From the NCBI RefSeq assembly GCF_900188175.1, contig NZ_FZOQ01000010.1:1-64000 (forward strand): a DNA stretch of 64,000 bases, given 5' to 3'. Origin of the DNA: Pontibacter ummariensis. GTDB taxonomy: Bacteria > Bacteroidota > Bacteroidia > Cytophagales > Hymenobacteraceae. The notes below the pieces were generated by a model. The model worked only from the letters and a program-made list of their open reading frames with translations, was not told where the DNA came from and did no database searches. Position 1 is the first letter of the stretch; every line of letters begins with the position of its first letter. A program made the translations under genes and the position numbers. Shown here piece by piece: positions 8,517 to 16,626 of the stretch.

Positions 8517-10388
8517 TTACTTTTTCCTGGGTTTATAGCGCAGGCAGGCGATCTTACCATCCATGGTGCTGACCACCACCCTGTCCTTGCCCAGGGGCAT
8601 CGCCGGGTTCATCAGGCTGTTAGAAATCTTGTGCTGCCACAGTACGGCTCCGGTCTTCCGGTCCACCGCACTCGCCAAACCAGAATGCGAGGGCACATAG
8701 ACCACCCCCTTGCTCTCCACGATAGCAGATGGCGCCAGTTCATAAGGCAACTGCAGGTTTGATTTCCAATCCAGTTGCATGGAATCGGCAGAAGTAGATA
8801 CTCCGTACAGCTCGCCGTCCATCGTTTTCACATACACCAAGGAGCTATCGGCCGACAGGCCCATGGATTCCCGGACGCGCTTGTCGTCCAGCCGCTTGCG
8901 CCAGATCACTTCCCCTGTATTTGCATCAAAGGAGGTCATGTAACGGTCGGGGGCCACAATAAACACACGACCATTGGTAGCAACCGGATAGCAGGCAGCG
9001 GGCGAGTACATGCGGCTGGCAGCGCCATTGTTCCATTTCCAGGCCAGTTGGCCCGTCTGTGCATCGAGCGCATAGAACTCCGTGCCCCATGAGCCGAAAT
9101 ACACTTTGCCCTGGTACAGCAGTGGCTTTGTTACCACAAAGCTTTTTACCTGGTCAAAGTCCCACTTCACCTCGCCCGACTTCAGGTCCAGTGCCCGGAA
9201 GTGACCGTCGGAGCCGCCCACATACACGACCTTGTTCTGAATGGTCGGAGAGCCCAGCACAGGTCTTTCAGTTGTCACCTTCCAAACCTGCTTACCAGTA
9301 GATGCCTTCAGGCAGTAAACGCTGTTGTCCGAAGACCCTACCACCACATAGCCTTTGGCTACTGCCGGGGTAGAGTAGATCTTCCCTCCTGTTTGATAGG
9401 TCCATTCCCGCTTGCCGTTCTTCTTGTTCAGGGCGTAGATCTCGCCCTGCGTGTTCGTTGCGAAGATCAGCTTGCCAGACACAGCTGTACCCGCGCCCAC
9501 ATCACTGTCGTCCTGGTATTCCCACACCACCTCTACCTGGGCGTACTTCTGGTTCACGCTAAAAGAGGGACGGTGGTACTTTTTAGTTTCCTGTGCGAAG
9601 TGATGGTTTACCAGCGGTACTTCCTGCCAAGCAGGAAGCGTTTCTACGAGAGGCTTGCGCACTGCAAAGGTGGCGGTGTTGTTTTCAACCGTCACGATGT
9701 TGTAGCCCCCCACGCTGTCTTTGGCCCGCAGGTTCGAGCGCCCTATAATGGACGGGATGCCGTCGAAGTTGTACAGGCGGTTGGAATGGCCGTGCCCGCA
9801 CAGGATCAGCTGTATATTGCGCTGCTTAAGGCGGTCTATTGCTTCGTACCAGTTATTTTGGGAAGAGTCCTGCGGGTAGTGGTTCAGGTAAATGATTGGC
9901 ATCGAGGGGTCCGGCATGTTTGCTAGTACTGAATCGAGCCACACCATATTCTCACGCGGCACCTGCCCCGGCCCCATGCGCATGTTCGGCCCCGAACTGG
10001 TTCCGGCAAACAGGTACCCGTTGTAGGTAAAGGCAAAAGTTTCTGCCCCGAAAACCCGGCGGAAGCTGTTGCTGCCGCTCTCCGACCAGTTGGAATCGTG
10101 GTTACCGGCAATGATGTACCAGGGCTTGTTCAGGTCCTGGATGATCTGCTTTGCCTGCGCTAACTCCTCATCCGATCCAAACTCAGTGATGTCGCCTGTC
10201 AGCACGGCAAAGCGAAGGGTGCTATCGGCATTAATGTCCTGCACGGTCCGCTGCAGGTCTTCTGCCGCCGTTGGGTTACCAATGTGGATATCGGTCACAA
10301 ACGCAAAGCTGAACTTCTGGGCCCGGCCCAGGAAGGGCAAGGACACAAGGCAAACTAGCAGTAATAAGGAGTGTTTTACTTTTCGCAT
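8517..10388 (-). CDS. Calcineurin-like metallophosphoesterase fused to a PQQ-type beta-propeller
   Basis: 623 residues. The ATG at 10388 is preferred over a TTG one codon earlier; it opens a signal peptide ending near FLGRAQ. Residues about 25-250 are a metallophosphoesterase with all metal motifs: TDIHIG, TGDITE, GNHDSNW, LNHYPQ and CGHGHSN. The rest (about 290-620) is a run of PQQ/BamB-like propeller blades (VYCLKASTGKQVWK, FRALDLKSGEVKWD, MTSFDANTGEVIWR). Exported, so periplasmic or surface facing. It sits 61 bp upstream of the GH3 fusion inside the peptidoglycan-salvage block. Its substrate is unknown; a phosphodiester on wall-linked polymers or a lipid-linked sugar are guesses. Confidence 0.8.
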   Translation of the reverse strand: MRKVKHSLLLLVCLVSLPFLGRAQKFSFAFVTDIHIGNPTAAEDLQRTVQDINADSTLRFAVLTGDITEFGSDEELAQAKQIIQDLNKPWYIIAGNHDSNWSESGSNSFRRVFGAETFAFTYNGYLFAGTSSGPNMRMGPGQVPRENMVWLDSVLANMPDPSMPIIYLNHYPQDSSQNNWYEAIDRLKQRNIQLILCGHGHSNRLYNFDGIPSIIGRSNLRAKDSVGGYNIVTVENNTATFAVRKPLVETLPAWQEVPLVNHHFAQETKKYHRPSFSVNQKYAQVEVVWEYQDDSDVGAGTAVSGKLIFATNTQGEIYALNKKNGKREWTYQTGGKIYSTPAVAKGYVVVGSSDNSVYCLKASTGKQVWKVTTERPVLGSPTIQNKVVYVGGSDGHFRALDLKSGEVKWDFDQVKSFVVTKPLLYQGKVYFGSWGTEFYALDAQTGQLAWKWNNGAASRMYSPAACYPVATNGRVFIVAPDRYMTSFDANTGEVIWRKRLDDKRVRESMGLSADSSLVYVKTMDGELYGVSTSADSMQLDWKSNLQLPYELAPSAIVESKGVVYVPSHSGLASAVDRKTGAVLWQHKISNSLMNPAMPLGKDRVVVSTMDGKIACLRYKPRKK

Positions 10389-10659
10389 CAAAATGTTTTT
10401 TCAGGAGATCATCTTAATCTTTAAAGCCCTCTTACCTACTCCACTCTTTTTATCCTTTGGCTGTTTGCGCTTTTTTGCAGCATTGCCATATACCTTAGAG
10501 CACAACTAATGGCTAAACTTTTATAAGAAGTCTCTAAAGTTACTTACTATTTTTCTCATTTATTCAATTTGCTGCAGCTTTATAAAATAAAAACCGCACA
10601 AAAACGCACACCCTGACATCCCGCCGCTATCAAAGCAAGCAACAAGGGCTCTTTTGGCC
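10389..10659. other. Intergenic gap with possible internal promoter
   Basis: 271 bp gap, the joint-longest inside the block. On the minus strand TAACTTTA (10535-10542) resembles the Bacteroidota -7 box, with a TTG 22 bases upstream instead of the usual 19-21. It may start a separate transcript for the phosphoesterase-to-dehydrogenase genes. I saw no strong hairpin. Confidence 0.3.
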
Positions 10660-11364
10660 TCAGTCCAGCAATTGGTTAATCCGGCTGAAGCTGTACCCCT
10701 TATGCTGGAGCTTTGTCAGCAGCTCGTCTAACTTTTTGTAAAACTTGTCGGTACGCCGCGGGTCAGTGCCAATGTGAACCAGCAGGATAAACCCGTTTAG
10801 CCCATTCGGGTCCTTCGCCTCCTTTTCCAATACAGACTGCACAATTCGGTCAGAAGCCACATACCCTTTCCCCATCTCCGGCCAGGTATAATCTGCAGGG
10901 GTTCGCGTACCGGGAGAAAAGTTGACCAGCTGCAAACCTTCCGCCTTCGTCCAGGCAGCTATTTGGCTGTTGTACCACTCATAGGGTGGCAAAAAGTACC
11001 TTGCCTGCTCTTTGTCTACCCCAAAGGCTTTCATCCGGCTGTAATTTAAGGCCAGGTCTTTTCGGAACTGCTCCTGTGTTACCAGCAGGCTATCGCGCTT
11101 CGCCCAGTCGCAGTACAGCAGGTGTCCGTCTGAATGCGCCCCGAGGTAGTGCCCTGCTGTCTTCAGCTGTCTTATCAACTCCTGAAAAGCAGGATTGTGG
11201 TAAAACCTGCCGGTTAAAAAGAAAGAGGCCTTTACATCGTGCTCCTTTAGTACGTGCAGGATCGTAGCGCCGCCATCTGCAAACTCATCCCCGGTAAACA
11301 CCAGGGCCAGTCTTTTCTGTGCTGTGTCCCCACGGATAATTGCCCCGTGGGAATCGGTGATTAC
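10660..11364 (-). CDS. NodB-type polysaccharide deacetylase domain, read by -1 frameshift from the GH9 gene
   Basis: 234 residues in the -1 frame relative to the GH9 gene, joined at base 11364. The domain is whole: LALVFTGDEFADGG (catalytic and metal Asp/Glu) near its start, AHSDGH (metal His residues) about 73 codons in, FLPPYEWYN, and HIGTDPRRTDKFY near the end. Conserved-looking residues GAIIRGDTAQKR lie before the first usable start, a GTG at 11301 that falls inside the first catalytic strand. There is no ATG, GTG or TTG in this frame between that GTG and at least 100 bases above the GH9 stop, and no signal peptide. So independent translation would give a damaged, unexported protein, whereas frameshifting gives an 855-residue GH9-deacetylase fusion. 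Family activity: removal of N-acetyl groups from GlcNAc/MurNAc-type glycans. A homopolymer sequencing error or a true 1-base loss would look the same. Confidence 0.75.
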   Translation of the reverse strand, partial: VITDSHGAIIRGDTAQKRLALVFTGDEFADGGATILHVLKEHDVKASFFLTGRFYHNPAFQELIRQLKTAGHYLGAHSDGHLLYCDWAKRDSLLVTQEQFRKDLALNYSRMKAFGVDKEQARYFLPPYEWYNSQIAAWTKAEGLQLVNFSPGTRTPADYTWPEMGKGYVASDRIVQSVLEKEAKDPNGLNGFILLVHIGTDPRRTDKFYKKLDELLTKLQHKGYSFSRINQLLD

Positions 11365-11385
11365 TTTTTTGCCCGTGCCCCCTCC
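11327..11385 (-). other. Candidate programmed -1 ribosomal frameshift site
   Basis: Reading the minus strand 5' to 3': a GGAGGGGG box (11385-11378), 7 bases, then A AAA AAG in the zero frame (11370-11364), directly followed by the GH9 stop TAA (11363-11361). A hairpin then starts about 10 bases on, with arms TTCCCACGG (11353-11345) and CCGTGGGGA (11335-11327): 9 pairs including one G-U, and a 9-base loop. A slip of one base back at the heptamer reads AAA AAA GTA ATC and leads exactly into the deacetylase frame. A Shine-Dalgarno-like box, the same heptamer and a 3' stem are the three parts of the well-studied E. coli dnaX signal. Confidence 0.65.
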
Positions 11386-13226
11386 AAAGAGCTGTGCTGT
11401 TTGGCCGCCAAAAGGTAAATTAGCGAAGCTGTACCGTCCATGGTAGGTTCGTTGGTGCTGTAGTCGCCATAATCATCGTGGTACACCACCAAGTCCGACT
11501 GGAAAGGGACGTACTCATCGGGCTGATAAAGCGTAATCCCCTTCAGGTTCTTGAAGATGTTGCCATACACAGGCCCGTCTACCAGGCCGCCGTCAATCGG
11601 GTACTGATACAAGTGCGTAAAGGCAGAATGCGTGTCTTCCGGGGTATCACCGTTGGCTGGCAGGCCATACACCATGCTGGTTCCCCAGGGATTGCAACCG
11701 AACAGCCAGTCGAAGTTCGCCTGCTCCAGCTCGGCATAAGTCTGATCGTTGCTGAGCTGTCGGTAGAGGTAACACTGGATAGCAAAGGAAGTGGTGAGGT
11801 TGTTGGAGCACCAGATAAAAGGCACGCCGCGGTAGAAAGCATTCTTCATTCCCTTGTCAGCTACCTTCGCGATGCCCTCCTTGTAGAAAGAGATCAGTGC
11901 TGCTCTGTCCGTGGCACCCGCGTTTTTGGCTAACTCATAGTGCCCGAAGTTGTGGAAAGGATACCACTGGTAATGGCGGGCGGTGTCCGCTCCCATCCAG
12001 GGCGTTACCTTTTCCTGCAGACTGTACTGGTAAGCGCGGTCAAAGTACCCCTTGTCTCCCGTTAATTGATAAAGCGCTGCTGCCCCCAGTTCCATATCGT
12101 CTACCCAGTTATCTTCCTCGTAAAAGTAAGGAGCCAGGTGAGGCGCCGTCTGGCAGGCGCCCGGTTTGTCTAAGCCCAATTGGTAGGCAGACAAGGACTT
12201 TTGCTGAAACAGCCGGGCCAGCGAATCATTGGCCGGCGCATAAATGGTAGCCGCCAAGGCAAAGGCGCTGGCAAACTTGCCTGCCGTAGAGGCTACCCCT
12301 GTCGCGCGGTTCTGGTACTTGCCCAGCCCCTGCGGTTTGCCTGTGGCAAAATACACCGGCCGCTCTTTTCCCTTACCCAAGCCATAATCTACATGGTCTA
12401 AAGTGGGCAGGCGCATGCCGGCATGGTCCCGGTCATCGGCTAATTGGTTAAAGAGCCAGTCTTCGCGGGGATGCATTTTCAGCAGCCAGTCCAGCCCCCA
12501 TTTCGCTTCATCCAACACGTCGGCCACGCCATTGCTTCCCTCCAGCCCGTTTGCCTGGTGCTGGTCCCCAAAGGCACCCGGAAAGTCACGGTAGGCGGCC
12601 AGCAAGTGATAAGTAGCGTTGGCGGAAGTAGTGGCATACTGCAGGTAGTCCGAAGCATCGTGCCAACCACCGGACACATCAATGCGCGTACTGTCTGGCA
12701 TGGGGCCATACATGGTATATCCGTCTGCGGTGTGGCAGGAGTCTTTCAGGTAAGGGTTAAAGCCACTGCGCTGCTGGCGCATGTAGCGCAGCGCAAAATC
12801 AGCAGCGCCCTTGTACACGTCCGGGGCTATTCTAAATGCAGGAGATTTTGCAGTGCCTGCCTGCAAGTAGTAAGTTCCGTGGCCCTTAAAGTCGGAGAAG
12901 TTAAGGCGGTAAGACTCCTGAAAAGGTCCGTAGGCCCCAAAGGCCTCTCCGGCTTTCCCCCTGTACACCACTTTGCCAGAGCTAGCCTCCACCAGTTTAA
13001 ATCTCCGGATGCGGTTCGCCTCTTTGCTTACCCACACGCCCACTTTGATGCTCTCCGGCGTATAGCCCAGCTGATTGATGCGTATCCAGGCCCTGGGCTC
13101 CTTTACAGAGGTTCCGGCAGCTATCTCCTCCCGCGACGGCAAAAACATGCCTGGCACTGTCACGGCTTTGGCCACCAATACCAGCACCCCCAGAACAAAC
13201 GCGAGTAAAACTTTCTTGCTATGCAT
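11361..13226 (-). CDS. Glycoside hydrolase family 9 protein
   Basis: 621 residues in the zero frame. The ATG at 13226 begins a signal peptide (MHSKKVLLAFVLGVLVLVAKA); the longer frame begins only with a TTG. Residues about 50-135 are the N-terminal Ig-like domain of GH9 enzymes (IRINQLGYTPESIKVGVW). The (alpha/alpha)6 catalytic domain follows, with the nucleophile/base motif GGWHDASDYLQY near 185-195 and the acid in STNEPTMDGTASLIY near 590. The GH9 domain is therefore complete before the stop at 11361. GH9 is mostly endoglucanases but also includes exo-beta-glucosaminidases acting on deacetylated amino-sugar chains, which would suit both the fused deacetylase and this locus. That choice of substrate is inference. 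Confidence 0.88.
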   Translation of the reverse strand: MHSKKVLLAFVLGVLVLVAKAVTVPGMFLPSREEIAAGTSVKEPRAWIRINQLGYTPESIKVGVWVSKEANRIRRFKLVEASSGKVVYRGKAGEAFGAYGPFQESYRLNFSDFKGHGTYYLQAGTAKSPAFRIAPDVYKGAADFALRYMRQQRSGFNPYLKDSCHTADGYTMYGPMPDSTRIDVSGGWHDASDYLQYATTSANATYHLLAAYRDFPGAFGDQHQANGLEGSNGVADVLDEAKWGLDWLLKMHPREDWLFNQLADDRDHAGMRLPTLDHVDYGLGKGKERPVYFATGKPQGLGKYQNRATGVASTAGKFASAFALAATIYAPANDSLARLFQQKSLSAYQLGLDKPGACQTAPHLAPYFYEEDNWVDDMELGAAALYQLTGDKGYFDRAYQYSLQEKVTPWMGADTARHYQWYPFHNFGHYELAKNAGATDRAALISFYKEGIAKVADKGMKNAFYRGVPFIWCSNNLTTSFAIQCYLYRQLSNDQTYAELEQANFDWLFGCNPWGTSMVYGLPANGDTPEDTHSAFTHLYQYPIDGGLVDGPVYGNIFKNLKGITLYQPDEYVPFQSDLVVYHDDYGDYSTNEPTMDGTASLIYLLAAKQHSSLEGARAKK

Positions 13227-13284
13227 AGATATAGGACTTATCAACCATATATAACAGCAGGTTCTTTTAACGATTCGCTCTCCC

Positions 13285-14826
13285 TTACTTCAACTTTACC
13301 AGCAGCACGTTGGAAGGGGCGCTTTCGTTCTTTACCCTGTCCAGGGTAGTAACATAATATTTGTAAGTATAACCAGGCTCGGCGCGCTCATCCTGAAAGG
13401 AAGTAAAAGCCTTATCGAAACTGATTTTAACTATGTTGGCCGGGTTTTGCAAGTTGACCACCTCATCGGACCGGAAACGATACACCACATAACCATATAC
13501 CTGATTCTGCTTCTGTAGCGGAGCTTCCCACTCCAGTTTCACCTTTTTCCCGAAGCGGAAAAACAGGAACTTTTTCTCATGCAGGTTATCCGGCGAGGCT
13601 GGCGCCTCATCATCCAGCCAGCTCATTTGCGGCTGTAAGGCAGGGTAGCGGTAAAACTCCTGCTGCAGAGAATCCCGAAAGCCCGCCAGGTTGTTGGTCA
13701 GGGATTTGGAACTGAAGTACACACTGCCCTGCACCCGGTCATTTGCCCTTAGGTAGCGGATCTGGTTGGGCAACTGCTGCTTGTCGCGCCAGCCCTCGCG
13801 GTCCTCCATGGCCCTATAGGCCGCCTGCCCCACGTATAGGTGCCGGCCATAAGTATTGCCACTCCACCATTCGAGCAGTTTCTCGTAAGGGGCAGCCGGG
13901 TAATAAAAGGGGAAGTAAATCTGTGGGTTAATGTAATCCACCCAGCCTTCCTGCAGCCACTTGCGGGCGTCGGCAAAGAGGGCGCTGTAGCCTGACAGGC
14001 CATTGCTTTCCGACCCCTCCGGGTCCTGGGCTTTGTTGCGCCAGATACCAAAAGGACTAATGCCGAACTTCACATAACTCTTCTCGGCGTGAATGCTGTC
14101 AGATAAAGTTTGGATGAGAACATCCACATTGTTTCTTCGCCAGTCGTCAATAGCGGCGAAGTCGGTTCCGTAAAGTTTGTAGGTGGTGCTGTCTGGTAGC
14201 GGGTCTTTTCCCGGGTAAGGGTAAAAGTAATCGTCGAAATGCACGCCGTCGATGTCGTAGTTGCGCACTACGTCCATGATCACCTGCACGATGTACGCGC
14301 GTACGTCGGGCAAGCCCGGGTTAAAGTACTTTTTGCCGGCATAGGTAAAAAACCAGTCGGGCCGGGAACGGGTGATGTGGCTGGCGCTGATCAGGGAGTC
14401 GACCAGGTTATTGGTGGCCCGGTAAGGATTAAACCAGGCGTGCAGCTCCATACCGCGCTTGTGGGCCTCTTCTATGGCAAAGGCCAGCGGATCGTAAAAG
14501 GGCTCCGGGGCAAGGCCCTGCTTGCCGGTCAGGAACATGCTCCACTCCTCGCGCCCCTTGGCATAGAACGCGTCGGTGGAGGGGCGTACCTGCAGCATGA
14601 TGGCGTTGATGCCGGTTCGCTGGTGCTCGTCCAGTATCTGCAGCAGTTCCTCCTTTTGCAGGTCGGGTGCTATGCTAACGGCCTGCTTTGAGGGCCAGTC
14701 TATGTTCTGCACTGTGGCAATCCACACGCCCCGAAACTCTCTTTTAGGGAGCACTTGTTTTTCCTGGGCGCGCAGTACTGCAAAAGAAAGGAAGAGCAAG
14801 AAAAACAGGGTAAACTTCTTAATCAT
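13285..14826 (-). CDS. DUF187 (GHL10) glycoside hydrolase, DigH/YngK-like
   Basis: 513 residues, signal peptide ending near AVLRAQ. Residues about 25-400 form the DUF187 TIM barrel: REFRGVWIATVQNIDWPS, INAIMLQVRPSTDAFY, ELHAWFNPYRA and DIDGVHFDDYFYPYPG are signature stretches. Residues about 425-513 resemble a fibronectin type III domain. The E. coli relative DigH cuts peptidoglycan strands stripped of their peptides, which fits its position in a MurNAc locus, between SusD (with a terminator hairpin between them) and GH9 (58 bp). Other DUF187 proteins are uncharacterised, so the exact bond is uncertain. Confidence 0.85.
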   Translation of the reverse strand: MIKKFTLFFLLFLSFAVLRAQEKQVLPKREFRGVWIATVQNIDWPSKQAVSIAPDLQKEELLQILDEHQRTGINAIMLQVRPSTDAFYAKGREEWSMFLTGKQGLAPEPFYDPLAFAIEEAHKRGMELHAWFNPYRATNNLVDSLISASHITRSRPDWFFTYAGKKYFNPGLPDVRAYIVQVIMDVVRNYDIDGVHFDDYFYPYPGKDPLPDSTTYKLYGTDFAAIDDWRRNNVDVLIQTLSDSIHAEKSYVKFGISPFGIWRNKAQDPEGSESNGLSGYSALFADARKWLQEGWVDYINPQIYFPFYYPAAPYEKLLEWWSGNTYGRHLYVGQAAYRAMEDREGWRDKQQLPNQIRYLRANDRVQGSVYFSSKSLTNNLAGFRDSLQQEFYRYPALQPQMSWLDDEAPASPDNLHEKKFLFFRFGKKVKLEWEAPLQKQNQVYGYVVYRFRSDEVVNLQNPANIVKISFDKAFTSFQDERAEPGYTYKYYVTTLDRVKNESAPSNVLLVKLK

Positions 14827-14852
14827 TGGTGTAGGTGATGTTATGATAGAAA

Positions 14853-14887
14853 AACAGCCCTCCCGGCTGATACCAAGGAGGGCTGTT
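14853..14887 (-). terminator. Intrinsic terminator after susD (region 1)
   Basis: Perfect 11-bp stem: AACAGCCCTCC (14853-14863) against GGAGGGCTGTT (14877-14887), with a 13-base loop. On the minus strand the stem runs into a T tract. It lies 14 bp after the susD stop and before the DUF187 gene, so it probably causes partial termination within the operon. Confidence 0.8.
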
Positions 14888-14900
14888 AAAGCAAGAGAAA

Positions 14901-16607
14901 TTATTCCCAGCCAGGATTTTGCGTCAGCTCTTTCCCGGCGTCTTTGTAAAGTTTAATCTGATCTAGTGGAAGTGGGTTTAGGTACACTTTCGGATCAGTG
15001 AACAAGCGCTGTGACTCCGCCTTGGTAGATGGGATGATGTATCCTTCATCACCATCTGTCAGCACTACGCTCGCATTCAGCTTCGGATGATCGGCTTTCT
15101 TAATCCAGGCTCCTCTGTTGATGTCCGGGTTAGCCTGCGTGTCTGTGTACTCCAGCTTACGCCATCTTCTCAGGTCATCCAGCCTAAAGCCTTCCATCAT
15201 CAACTCTACTCTTCGCTCACGACGAATCTCCCAAATAACAGACGGCACGCTAGGGTCACGCTCAGGATCATTATAAGCAACACCGTTTACTGCCACCTGA
15301 TCACCACTCACCTGCAAGGCAGGCATTCCGATACCTGGACGGGCACGCAGCACGTTGATCGACTTATCCAGGTCTTCCTGTGTAAAGGCAGGACCGCCCA
15401 CTGTTGCTAGTTCAGCAGCAGCCTCAGCATAGTTCATTAACACCTCCCCGTAACGGATAACAGGCGCATCTGTAGGGTTCAGGTTAGAGCTACCTTCTGG
15501 TATGTCCTTGATGGACTCGTTCAGAAACTTGTGGGTAGCAAAGCCCGAAGTCGAGTAGTTGCTGGCGATACCGTTCAGGCGGAGCTCAGAAGGCACGAAG
15601 GTGGCCGTCATACGCGGATCTCTGTTTGCCATCAGTTTGGCAACGCCCTGGTCACCCTCGTACAAAGCAGACACTGTAATAGGCAGACCATCCTTCGCCA
15701 GGTAAGTCTCCACAGCGTCTTTAGACGGGCCGGTCTGGGCCTCTTTGTTGTTATAGCTATTCAGCGAGTGCGTCAGAATACCTGGCTCATACTGTCTGAA
15801 CAGGATTACCTCCGGGTTGCTTGCCAAGCTAAGTGAGCTAAATACTTCCCTGTAGTTACCCAGTGAGTACCTGCCTGAGCTGATCACTTGGTCTGCTGCC
15901 CATTTCGCTGCCTCAAGGTATGCGGCCGCTTTGGTGGCATTGTTGGCATGGTACTTCTGCCAGGTGCCCTCAAACAAGAACACGCGCGACATATAAGCCA
16001 GCACTACGTCTCTGTTTACAGATAGGCCTTTCGCACCATCAGATACCCGAACGTTTTCCGCCGCATATTTAAAGTCAGCCAGCACTTTGTCCATCACAAA
16101 AGTGCGTGAATCGCGTGGCTTGTACAGCTGCGCCATGTCTGTCTCCAGAAGTTCCGTTTCATACCAGGGCACATCCCCGAAGCTGTTCACCAGATCCGCA
16201 TACTCCATCGCCCGGAAGAAACGACCGATTCCTGTCCAGTGTTTCTTGGCCTCATCGCTCATCGGCACATTCTGCACCCTGTCAATAAATACATTGGCCT
16301 TTCTCACGTAACCAAACGACCATCCGCCACCCGAGGCGGGCACGTTCTTGGTAAACTGGGCAGGGTTCGTGGGCGCAAAGTCGTCGTTCAGGCTCTGCCC
16401 TGTAAAGTAATCACCCCAGGTATAGCTCGATCCGTAACCTGTAAAGTAACCTGAGTAAAACCCGTAGGAAAAGGTTCTCACGTTCTCTTCACTTGTCCAG
16501 TACGTTTCGTCAGTTAACTTATCAATAGGGGGAGTATCTAAAAAGTCTTTCTCACAACCAAAGAAGGTCAGTGAAAGGAATATAGCTGCAACAATTCTAG
16601 TTTTCAT
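14901..16607 (-). CDS. SusD/RagB-family outer-membrane glycan-binding lipoprotein
   Basis: 568 residues from the ATG at 16607 (the frame extends one GTG codon further). Lipoprotein signal MKTRIVAAIFLSLTFFGC, with Cys18 the lipidation site. The N-terminal half has the TPR-like SusD fold (KHWTGIGRFFRAMEYADLVNSFGDVP), and the C-terminal SusD domain includes APVIRYGEVLMNYAEAAAEL and VIWEIRRERRVELMMEGFRLDDL. It forms the lid on the SusC channel encoded 19 bp upstream and captures the oligosaccharide. With NamZ, NagZ-like and MurQ genes around it, the cargo is probably muropeptides or GlcNAc-MurNAc chains. Confidence 0.95.
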   Translation of the reverse strand: MKTRIVAAIFLSLTFFGCEKDFLDTPPIDKLTDETYWTSEENVRTFSYGFYSGYFTGYGSSYTWGDYFTGQSLNDDFAPTNPAQFTKNVPASGGGWSFGYVRKANVFIDRVQNVPMSDEAKKHWTGIGRFFRAMEYADLVNSFGDVPWYETELLETDMAQLYKPRDSRTFVMDKVLADFKYAAENVRVSDGAKGLSVNRDVVLAYMSRVFLFEGTWQKYHANNATKAAAYLEAAKWAADQVISSGRYSLGNYREVFSSLSLASNPEVILFRQYEPGILTHSLNSYNNKEAQTGPSKDAVETYLAKDGLPITVSALYEGDQGVAKLMANRDPRMTATFVPSELRLNGIASNYSTSGFATHKFLNESIKDIPEGSSNLNPTDAPVIRYGEVLMNYAEAAAELATVGGPAFTQEDLDKSINVLRARPGIGMPALQVSGDQVAVNGVAYNDPERDPSVPSVIWEIRRERRVELMMEGFRLDDLRRWRKLEYTDTQANPDINRGAWIKKADHPKLNASVVLTDGDEGYIIPSTKAESQRLFTDPKVYLNPLPLDQIKLYKDAGKELTQNPGWE

Positions 16608-16626
16608 CACTATCTTAATTTAAATA

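Noticed and set aside
8456..8560. Longer N-terminus for the GH3 fusion
   Set aside because: Would overlap the phosphoesterase gene; the signal peptide starts at 8455.
10660..11301. Deacetylase as a stand-alone gene starting at the GTG at 11301
   Set aside because: The start falls inside the first catalytic strand, with conserved-looking residues upstream in the same frame and no signal peptide; the frameshift explanation fits better.
12444..13208. 254-codon open frame on the plus strand
   Set aside because: Antisense to the GH9 gene.
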